Assembly (NCBI GenBank): GCA_031296105.1
Contig: JARLGJ010000037.1
Span: 1 to 55,506, forward strand
Direction: 5' to 3'
From: Acidobacteriota bacterium
GTDB taxonomy: Bacteria > Acidobacteriota > Terriglobia > Terriglobales > Acidobacteriaceae
DNA length: 55,506 nucleotides
In this document: positions 33,958 through 42,100 of the stretch, piece by piece
Numbering within the stretch: the first letter of the stretch is position 1
Layout of the letters: each line of letters starts with the position of its first letter
Position numbers and translations under genes: made by a program
The notes under the pieces: model-generated
What the model saw: the letters and a program-made list of their open reading frames with translations, nothing else
The model's database searches: none
What the model was told of the DNA's origin: nothing

Positions 33958-35109
33958 CTACTTTCCCATGCCGCTGGCGGCAGGAACTGGCGTTACCGGG
34001 GCGCCGGGGCGAGCCTTCTGCAACCCCTCGACAATGATGCGTTCGCCGCCCTTCAGTCCGCTGGTGATGATGAACTTGTCCTGATACTCGCCGCCGATGG
34101 TGACTTCCTTCATGCCCACCACGTTCTTGTCGTCCACGGTCAGCACCATCTTCTTGGCCAGCATGTCGGTCACCGCCTTCTGCGGAACCAGCACGGCGTT
34201 CTCCACCGTCTCACCGGAGATCTTCACTCGCACAAACTGGCCGGGACGCAGCGACCCCTCGGGGTTGGGAAATGCTCCGCGCACGGAGAGCGTGCCCGTG
34301 GTCTGATCCACGGCGCGGTCGGCAAAGTTCAACGTCCCCTTGTTGGCGAACTCAGTGCCGTCGGAGAGCATCATGGTAAGCTGCCCCGCGGATCCCTTGC
34401 CCTGATGCTTGCGCAGGAAGCTGCTCACCGCCTCTTCCGGAATGCTGAAGTACACGTACATCGGCGTGTAGCTGCTGACCGTGGCCAGCAGCGTGTTGTC
34501 GCCCTTGCCCACCAGGTTGCCGCGCGTTACCGCCAGTTTGCCGATGACGCCGTCAATGGGCGAGCGCACCGTGGTGTAGCCCAGGTCCAGCTTCGCCGTC
34601 TCGATCTGCGCCTTGTCGGCCTTGAGGGACGCTTCATAGGCGGCCTGTTGCGCCACGGCGGCATCCAGATCCTGCTGCGGCGCGGCCTTCGCCGCTGCCA
34701 GCGGTTTCAGGCGCGCCACATCCTGGTTCGCCTTGATCAGCGATGCTTCATCGCGGGCCAGCGCGGCTTGTGCCGAGGCCAGCGCGGCCTGATAGCTTGC
34801 GGCTTCAATCTGGAAGAGCACCTGGCCCGCCCGCACGTGCGCGCCCTCCTGGAAGTCAACCTTTTCCAGGAAGCCGCTTACGCGGGCTCGCAGATCCACC
34901 GTGTCCTTGGCGCTGGTTTGTCCCACGTACTCGTGCGACACCGGAACCGTCTGCACCTCGGCCTGCCCCACCTGCACCGGCATGGGAGGCATGGCCGCCT
35001 CTTGCTGCTTCCGGCATCCGCCCAGCAACGCCAATAGGAGACCAGCAAAGACCACCGCCGGCGCGACCGGCACTCTTGCGGGACGCAGCCCGCTGAATTT
35101 CCGCAACAT
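33958..35109 (-). CDS. RND efflux periplasmic adaptor lipoprotein (AcrA/MexA family)
   Basis: A 383-residue membrane-fusion protein. The lipobox LLGGC lies after a hydrophobic stretch; then come the lipoyl half-motifs (YVGQTSAKDTVDLRARVSGFL and YTTVRSPIDGVIGKLAV), a coiled-coil hairpin between them (about 95-150, Ala/Gln/Lys-rich) and beta-barrel domains. The frame begins at 35133, but ATG 35109 has GGAG five bases upstream. It is the first gene of the efflux operon; the operator palindrome lies about 270 bp upstream. Confidence 0.95.
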   Translation of the reverse strand: MLRKFSGLRPARVPVAPAVVFAGLLLALLGGCRKQQEAAMPPMPVQVGQAEVQTVPVSHEYVGQTSAKDTVDLRARVSGFLEKVDFQEGAHVRAGQVLFQIEAASYQAALASAQAALARDEASLIKANQDVARLKPLAAAKAAPQQDLDAAVAQQAAYEASLKADKAQIETAKLDLGYTTVRSPIDGVIGKLAVTRGNLVGKGDNTLLATVSSYTPMYVYFSIPEEAVSSFLRKHQGKGSAGQLTMMLSDGTEFANKGTLNFADRAVDQTTGTLSVRGAFPNPEGSLRPGQFVRVKISGETVENAVLVPQKAVTDMLAKKMVLTVDDKNVVGMKEVTIGGEYQDKFIITSGLKGGERIIVEGLQKARPGAPVTPVPAASGMGK

Positions 35110-35376
35110 ATCCACTCCGTCTCTCCGCTTCATGGCAAGGGAGAAGCGATCTCAAATCAATTTGTATGACGCAAAAACAAGGGCAGAGTCCGAACCCCGG
35201 ACTGGCGAATCCCGGCCCGGCGCGGTCACTCATCACGCGCGAGCCCAACCCATTGCAGGGAAGAAGGCCAACGCCGCTCAAATGAGCGCTGGCTGTACTA
35301 CCCGGTCTACACCATCGCCGTTGGCCGCGCTCCGCTGGAAAACCCCTTGGCGAAACGCTCCGCCGGCTGCTACGAT

Positions 35377-35403
35377 TTAAAACCGACTATTGGTCGGTTT
35401 TAA
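35377..35403. promoter_or_regulatory. TetR-type operator palindrome between efflux operon and regulator
   Basis: Arms TTAAAACCGAC (35377-35387) and GTCGGTTTTAA (35393-35403) are perfect 11-bp inverted repeats around a 5-base centre. The core ACCGAC-N5-GTCGGT resembles operators of many TetR/AcrR regulators. It lies in the gap between the divergent regulator and pump genes. On the plus strand it overlaps the 3' side of a possible promoter (TTGGCG, 18 bases, TACGAT ending at 35376), so binding should repress the regulator's own transcription, and probably the pump operon. Confidence 0.8.
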
Positions 35404-35485
35404 GTATTGAAGCATCTTGCACCGTGCTTCGTCAATCCATAGAGAGATATCGGCGCTTGCCGGGTTATTCTTAATTGAAATCAAT

Positions 35486-36154
35486 ATGTCCGCGATGAAC
35501 AAATCCCGGGGCTCTTCCCAAACGCGTTGCCTTCCCGCGGTGGATTGCCATCCGCGCGGCGCGTATCGCCCGGGGATTCTGCGTGTGCGCAAGCTGATGG
35601 ACGCCGCCGCCGCGCTGTTCATGGAACACGGCATCTCCGAGACAACAATCGACGACATTGTGGCCCGGGCCGGTATTGCCAAGGCGACTTTTTATCATTA
35701 TTTTGCTAGCAAGCACGCGCTCCTCGATGCCCTCCGTGAAGACCTCATCGAGCGCTGCAACACCCAGATATTGCAAGCTGTCTCGGCCTGCCCGGAAGAC
35801 GACCTGCATCAGCGCCTGATGACCTGGGTGCGTTCCACGGCCGAAACCCGCATCCACACCATGGCCATTGCCGACGTCGTCTTCAGCGAGGAAGGATGCC
35901 CGCTGCACTGGACGGTTTCGGGCGAACCCTTTATGAAATACATCGTCGCCCTCCTGCAAAAGGGAAACCGCTGCGGCGCCTGGTCCGTAAAGAAGCCGGC
36001 CCTGGCCGCCACCCTGTTCTTCCATGGCATGTTCGGCGTGCAGGACGACGTGATCTTGCGCGGCGGCGATCCCAAATCCGTCACGGCCGACATCGTGGAT
36101 TTCGCCTTGCAAGCCGTGTATGGACGCCCGGCTGCCCATCATTCCAAACCATAA
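35486..36154 (+). CDS. TetR/AcrR family transcriptional regulator
   Basis: A 222-residue repressor. An N-terminal extension of about 30 residues precedes the HTH (about 35-80): RKLMDAAAALFMEHGISETT, IDDIVARAGIAKATFYHYFASK. The C-terminal ligand-binding domain is all-helical. The start is taken at ATG 35486; an in-frame ATG three codons later is equally possible, and the open frame reaches 35417. There is no clear ribosome-binding site. Its position opposite the adaptor-pump-channel operon and the perfect palindrome upstream make it the probable repressor of that pump. Confidence 0.92.
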   Translation: MSAMNKSRGSSQTRCLPAVDCHPRGAYRPGILRVRKLMDAAAALFMEHGISETTIDDIVARAGIAKATFYHYFASKHALLDALREDLIERCNTQILQAVSACPEDDLHQRLMTWVRSTAETRIHTMAIADVVFSEEGCPLHWTVSGEPFMKYIVALLQKGNRCGAWSVKKPALAATLFFHGMFGVQDDVILRGGDPKSVTADIVDFALQAVYGRPAAHHSKP

Positions 36155-36214
36155 CAAGCCCGGAAAACCCATAGCGAAATGCAACCGCCGCGGCCGTCGT
36201 ACCCGCCGGCGCAA

Positions 36215-37054
36215 CTAGCGCGTGCCGGCCGTCGCCGGAGAGCCTTCAGCGGGCGGCAGCGTGTACTCATCGAATGCTGCCAGGGATTGTGCCAGGGGCA
36301 GCTTGAACTGCCCGTCCGGCGCTGGATGCTGCCCCCAGGGATTGCGCAGGGTGATGGTCCGAGCCGCCGGGTCGATGGCCACAACCGTGTACGCGTGGCT
36401 CTCCATATACCAATTCTCCGCCTGCAACAATTCGGGCATGTGCGCCGCAAGTTTCTCCATGAACATTGCCGATGTGCCGGTCACTGCCGGTTGATGCTGT
36501 TCCAGCGCGCTTTGAATCTGCTGCGCCACATCCTGAACGTTGTGGAGCCGGCGCGTCTTCCCCTGCCCCAAGAGGCTGCGCATTGCTTCGCCAACCATGC
36601 CTCCCGAACCCACCGCGCGATAAGCGCCGAAGAGTTCTCCGTTCTTCTTGACCAGGGCGATCAATGTGTCCAGCACACCGCTGCCTTCTGCAATCTGCAT
36701 GGTGGAGTCCTTCACGCTCTGCGAAAACAGATACTCACCCAGCTCCTGCCGCAACTGTGCCTTCAGCCGTCGCGATTCAGGTCGCCGGACTGGTCCACCT
36801 GGCTGCGGATGGCGTGATCGTAGATCGCCAGCAGCGTATCGTCGTTTTCCAGCAAACTTGGGGCAAAGAATTTGACGAACGCAGGCAGCGATCTCTCGTT
36901 GACGGCCTTCACCATGGCCGCCCGCAGTGTGCGCTGCGCGTAGGCGCGGAAGAGCACGGAATCCCATAGCCCCACGGAGAGATCGTAGCCCGCCTTGCGC
37001 GCAAACTGCGCGTCTTCGGCCGTGACGCGTCTGCTGCGACGAGAACAGCTTCAT
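36215..37054 (-). pseudogene. calpain-like (C2 family) protease fragment with two compensating frameshifts
   Basis: The gene begins at ATG 37054 with AGGA just upstream (MKLFSSQQTR), shifts frame near 37025 (RVTAEDAQFARKAGYDLSVG, then LWDSVLFRAYAQRT), and returns to the first frame near 36765 (DLNRDG to LKAQLRQELGEYLF). With both shifts repaired it gives one protein of about 280 residues. The C-terminus has MESHAYTVVAI and LRNPWG, the His and Asn sites of calpain-type cysteine proteases. The LWDSVLFRAYAQ segment matches the middle of that domain, but the N-terminal region with the catalytic Cys (G-D-C-x-F) is absent. It is thus either a pseudogene, an enzyme-dead relative, or a gene with two sequence errors. 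Confidence 0.65.
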
Positions 37055-37065
37055 TTTTCCTGCCA

Positions 37066-37257
37066 CTAGCCGGCGTTCTCCAGTTGCGCCTGGGCCGCGC
37101 CCAGCACGGCCAGGGCAGAAAGCTTTACGAACATCCCTCCGGGTATCGAGACTGGCACCGAGATCTGAAAGCGTATGGGAACCCTTGCGTGATCGCTGTG
37201 CAGCAGAAACTGCTCCAGCGAGTTGATGTGGACGCTGGCCACGGCTTGTCCTTCCAC
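37066..37257 (-). CDS. small hypothetical protein upstream of calpain-like gene
   Basis: A 63-residue open frame from GTG 37257, with GAGGA about nine bases upstream, stopping 11 bases before the ATG of the calpain-like gene. The sequence (EQFLLHSDHARVPIRFQISV, then PVSIPGGMFVKLSALAVLGAAQAQLENAG) reads like a real protein end with beta-strand character. I do not recognise it. It may be the leftover 3' part of a longer gene, since the surrounding 1.2 kb is decayed. Confidence 0.35.
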   Translation of the reverse strand: MEGQAVASVHINSLEQFLLHSDHARVPIRFQISVPVSIPGGMFVKLSALAVLGAAQAQLENAG

Positions 37258-37261
37258 CGTG

Positions 37262-38242
37262 ACTTTTCCTCGGCGATCAGGCGGCGCACAAGAGTCTCTC
37301 GGCTCTCTATCGCCAGGCCGCCCGCGCGTCGCTGGACCGTTATGCCGCCGCTCCCGCCGGAGAAGCTCCGGCGTACTCCGAGTTGAAGGCAGCCCGCCAG
37401 AACCTGCTCGACGCCAGCGCCGAGGTTGCCCATGAGGAAGCCACGGCCCGCATGGAGTCCGAGTCGCGGCACAACCTGTCGGCGATTAACGACCTGGGGC
37501 CGGGGAGCTGGAGGCCTATCGTGCCGCGCTTGCGGCCGCCTAGCCGGGCCTCGCTCATTTGCAGGCTGCCGAACGCCTGGCCGGTATTCTCACGGACGTT
37601 GACAACACCTTCCAGCCCGGCCTGGATCTGGGCGCGGAGACGAAACAGGAAAAGGACAACCTGCAAAGCGCGCTCAATCGCGGAGCCTATGCCGAGGCCG
37701 TCAAAATCCTCCGCCAGTGCAAGCTGGACGGCGTCGCCGGCAATGAGACGCTCTCCCTGATGGATTTCGCCAGCGGCCAGGAGGAAGAACATCGCCAGGC
37801 GGACATGCTGCGCGGCACCCTCGCCAAAGGCGAGGAGCTTTTGGGCAAGGAAGCGTATGAAGACGCCATCGCCTTCCTGGAAAACGCGCTGGGACAGAAC
37901 GAAGACTCCGCCGGCCGCGCCTATGGAATGATGCACGGCAACCTCGCGGAAGCCGATCTGTTGATGCGCCGCGCCGCCTCCGCCTGCGCCGACGCCAAGC
38001 TCTTTGCGGCACTGCGCACGGCCTTCGTCAACCGTTCACAGTCCAGCACCGACGCCCGCCTCCAGGCGGCCATCAAGCGCGCCGATGAACTCGTGCGCGG
38101 CAAGGATAAGGGGGGTGCCGCCGAGTCACTCCGCGAGGTCTCCGTGCTGCTGACCTTCGCCGGCAAAAAGGCGGCTGCCGAGTGGAAGTCCGCCCAGCGC
38201 CGCGCCGGAGGCGGCAAACGCAACCTCCTAACGCGCGCGTAG
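37262..38242 (+). pseudogene. broken coiled-coil/TPR-like gene
   Basis: A helical protein can be followed through interrupted frames. First comes DQAAHKSLSALYRQAARASL up to HNLSAINDLG (to about 37500). After a one-base shift it reads AGELEAYRAALAAA and meets a TAG at 37537-37539. The same frame then stays open (LQAAERLAGILTDVDNTF) to a stop at 38242. The second part alone (from TTG 37559) is 227 residues, Ala/Glu/Leu-rich with TPR-like pairs (LNRGAYAEAVKILRQ; KEAYEDAIAFLENAL). No start with a ribosome-binding site was found for the whole. It may be two genes; the function is unknown. Confidence 0.5.
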
Positions 38243-38355
38243 AACACGGCTCCGGCCACCCTTACAAAATCGCGAAAACACAATGAGAATTTCTTTTCAC
38301 AACCCTTGCTGCATCTCAATTCGCGCTACAATCGCTGCACTAAAGGGCCTGCACT

Positions 38356-39180
38356 TTGCTCTATCGTCTCGATCCGCGAGTTATGGCCGTCGCGTTAGTC
38401 TGCGGCTTTCTCGTGCCCGCCCAGGCCTGCCGCTCCCATCACACAGCCGCCGGAACCACGTCCTCCCACGAGGCAAGCGCTGCCTCCGCACCCAGCTACC
38501 CGGACAGCTTCGACGATGGCACCCCGGATTTTCTGCGCCTGGCGTCTCCCGCGGACGCCAGTGCCTTCCGCCTCTGGTTCGGCTTTCTCGCCGAATCACA
38601 ATACTTTGCCACCGCCAGGCCGGACGCCGGGCCTGGCGACTGCGCCGCCCTGGTCCGCTTCGCCGCCCGCGAGGCCCTGCGCCATCATGACGGTCTCTGG
38701 GCCGAAGCGCTCGCGTTGCCGCGCCTGCCCGCAATTCCTTCCGTGCGTCAGTATGAGTATCCGCGCACGCCTCTGGGCGCGGCGCTCTTCCGCACCCGCG
38801 ACGGCGCCTTTTCCGCCGGCAATCTGCATGATGGAACCTTCGCCGAGTTTGCCGACGCCGACTCCTTGCGCCGCTTCAATATGTATCTTGTCTCCCGAGA
38901 CGTGCGCGACGCGCGCATGGGCGACGTGCTTTTCTTCCGCCAGGACTCTCAGGCATCGCCTTTTCACGCCATGATCTTTCTTGCCTACAGCCAACTGGAC
39001 AACCTGCGCGAGCCGCTCGTCGTCTATCACACTGGCCCCATCGGCAAGGGACCGGGCGAGATACGCCGTCACACGCTGCACGAAATGCTGGAGTATCCCG
39101 ATCCGCGCTGGCGTCCTCTGCCGCGCAATCGCGCTTTTCTTGGTGTCTATCGTTGGAACCTCTTACGGGGAACGGACTGA
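38356..39180 (+). CDS. DUF1175 (YfaT-like) secreted NlpC/P60-like protein
   Basis: A 274-residue exported protein. The DUF1175 core carries GDCAALVRFAAREAL (Cys near 95) and SPFHAMIFLAY (His near 208), the Cys-His pair of an NlpC/P60-like fold, so a peptidase or amidase activity is possible. E. coli YfaT of this family stands beside YfaS, an alpha-2-macroglobulin; here too the next gene is an alpha-2-macroglobulin, overlapping by TGATG. TTG 38356 is preferred as start: AAGGG lies eight bases upstream, and it supplies the basic residues (RLDPR) before the hydrophobic signal stretch that the later ATG 38383 would lack. Confidence 0.85.
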   Translation: MLYRLDPRVMAVALVCGFLVPAQACRSHHTAAGTTSSHEASAASAPSYPDSFDDGTPDFLRLASPADASAFRLWFGFLAESQYFATARPDAGPGDCAALVRFAAREALRHHDGLWAEALALPRLPAIPSVRQYEYPRTPLGAALFRTRDGAFSAGNLHDGTFAEFADADSLRRFNMYLVSRDVRDARMGDVLFFRQDSQASPFHAMIFLAYSQLDNLREPLVVYHTGPIGKGPGEIRRHTLHEMLEYPDPRWRPLPRNRAFLGVYRWNLLRGTD

Positions 39181-42100
39181 TGAAACGCTTGCTCGCAGTT
39201 GCCCTCCTTTTGGCTGCCTGTGCTCTGCCCTCTCTGGCGCAGGAGCCGCAGAGCCCTCCGTCGTTTACGGTTAGCAGCAACCAGACTTACGGCCCCGGCG
39301 AAGTGCCGGAGATTGCCGTCTGGTCGCAGAACGTAAACCGCATCGAGTTCCGTCTCTATCGCGTGCACGACCCCGTCAAGTTCTTCGCTTTATTAAAGGA
39401 TCAGCACAGCTTCGGCTTGCACGGCCCCGGCAACAGCCACAACCTCACCTGGCTGGAGCGCTTCCACCGGTGGAAGCATGGCATCTGGGCGTGGATTCGC
39501 GACTTCTTCCGCGCGCAGTTTACCGACGATTCCCGCTCCACCATCCGCGAGTGGCGCGAGCAGCGCAAGGTTTCCAGCATCAGCAAGGTGCAGAACTACG
39601 CGCAGGTTCCTTTCCTCAGCCGCGACCAGCTCGCCGCCGTCTGGAACTGGACGCCGCCGGCCAAGGCACAGCGCTGGGAGGAGCAGACCGTCAAGGTTCC
39701 CGCCAAAGAGCCCGGAGTTTACCTGGTGGAGGCCACCGCCGCGGGCCTGCGCGCCTACACCATCGTCATCGTCTCGGAGATTGCCGTCATCACCAAAACC
39801 AGCGACGGCCAGGTGCTCAGCTACGTCGTCGAGCGCGCCAGCGGCAAGCCCGTCAGCGGCGCACAGGTTCTTTTGTGGGTGGATGGCGAACAGGTTGCGC
39901 AGTCGTCCACCAACGCAGAAGGCATGGTTCTGCAGCAAGCCAAGTTCGAGCACCCGGACTCGGTCACCGTGCTTGCCGTGGACGGCCACCGCTTTGCCGC
40001 CAATGCGTTGGATAGCTGGTCGCTCGGCAGCGATGAATCCGCGCGCATTCTGGCCTACGGATACACCGAGCGCCCCATCTACCGCCCCGGCGATCAGGTT
40101 CACTTCAAGTTCCTTTTGCGCCACCGCACCTTCAATGGCTACGATCTTCCCAGCGCCGGGACGTTGCACGTCGAGTTGCGCGATGGGCAGGGCAACAGTC
40201 AGCTCTCGCAGGAATTCGCCGTCAACTCCCGAGGAACTCTGAATGGCGACTTCACCCTGCCGCCCTCGTCCGCGCTCGGCGAGTGGTGCTTCGAGGCCAA
40301 GCAGGGCGAGCGCTTCCTCGGCGACTCCTGCTTTGGCGTGGAGGAGTACAAAAAGCCCGAGTACCAGGTGCGCGTCACTCCCGCAGCGCCGCGCGTGATT
40401 CAAGGGCAAGGCATTCAGGCCACCATCGAGGCGCGTTATTTCTTCGGCGAACCCGTGGCCCGCGCCAAGGTCACGTGGGTGGTGCACACCTCTCGCTGGT
40501 GGGCTCCGGGACGTTTTGAGGATGCGGATGACGCCGATGACGATGCTGAAGACGACGGCAACTCCGGCGATGACGCGGATTACGGCGGACAACAGGAGGA
40601 GGAGCACAAAGGCGTGCTCGACGCCGACGGCAAGCTCACCATCACCCTGCCCACGCGGCTCGACGAGCATCGCAACGACCTGCGCTACCGCATTGAGGCG
40701 CGCGTAACCGACGAAGGCAACCGCGAGATCTCCGGCGTGGGCTTTGCCTTTGCCACCTATGGCAGCTTCTTCCTCTCCGCTCAGCCGGACTCCTACATCT
40801 ACACCGCCGGAGCCGAGGCCAAGGTTGCCGTCACCGCGCGCACCTACGATTCCCAGCCCGTGCCAACCGACTTCCGCGCCGAGCTGCAACGGATCGAGCC
40901 CGGGCACAAGCAGCCGCCCACCACCGTAGCCACCGCCTCCGGCCGTACCGCCGCGGATGGCAAGGGACAGGTCGCCTTCCGCATTCCCGAGTCCGGCAGC
41001 TTCCGCGTCCGCGTCATCGCGCAGTCCAGGGAAGGGCGCAGCATTGAGGATGAGGCCAGCCTTTGGGCGCCAGGCGGAAAGCCCTGGTGGGCGCGCGGCG
41101 AGCGTCCGCAGCGCTTGCAGATCTTCACGGATAAGAAGGAATACCAGGTTGGTGAAAACGTGCGCGCCGTGGTTAGCGCCCCGGAGGGTGCCACGCAACT
41201 GCTGGTCACCGTCGAAGGAGCGTTCCTCTACGACTACCGCATCGCACACAACACCGGCGGCTCGGCCCTCGTGGAATTTCCGGTGAAGCCGCAGTACGCG
41301 CCCAACGCCTGGATCTCCGCCACCTATATCAAGGATGGCAAGTTGTTTACCGGCACAAAAAAGCTCAAGGTTCCCGCCACGGCGCAGAAGTTGAACCTGG
41401 AGTTGAAGCCCTCCCTGCCGCAGTTTGAGCCGGGCACTCCGGCCACCTACACCCTCACCGCGCGCGACGCGCAGGGTCATCCCGTGCAGGGCGAGTTCAG
41501 CCTCGGCGTGGTCGATGAGGCCATCTACGACATACGCCCGGAGAATGCGGCAGACATCTTCTCCTCCTTCTATGGTTCGGTGTACAACCAGGTGGAAACC
41601 AACACCTCGTTGACTTACCGCTTCACCGGCGAGGCCGGCAAGAAGGCGATGCAGTTGGCGCAGTTGCGTCCGCGCCAGGCCATGGCGCAGTTGAAGCCCG
41701 ACCGCCTGGTGCAGCCCAAGGTGCGCAAGGCCTTCCCCGATACGGCCTACTGGAATCCCTCGGTCATCACCGGTCCCGACGGCACGGCGCAGGTCAAGTT
41801 TGCCTTCCCCGACTCGCTCACCACCTGGCGCACCACCGCGCGCGGCATCACCGCCGACAACCGCGTGGGCGCCGCCATCAGCAAGGTCATTGTGCGCAAG
41901 AATCTGCTTGTGCGCCTGGTGGTGCCGCGCTTCTTCCGCCAAGGTGATGAGGTGACGGTCTCCACCATCGTGCACAACTATCTGGCCTCCGACCAGACCG
42001 CGCGCGTCTCCATGGAATTCGACGGCCTGCAAGTGCTCGATGGCGCCACCCGCGACGTGCCCGTGGCCCGCGGCGCGGAGACCAAGGTGGACTGGCGTGT

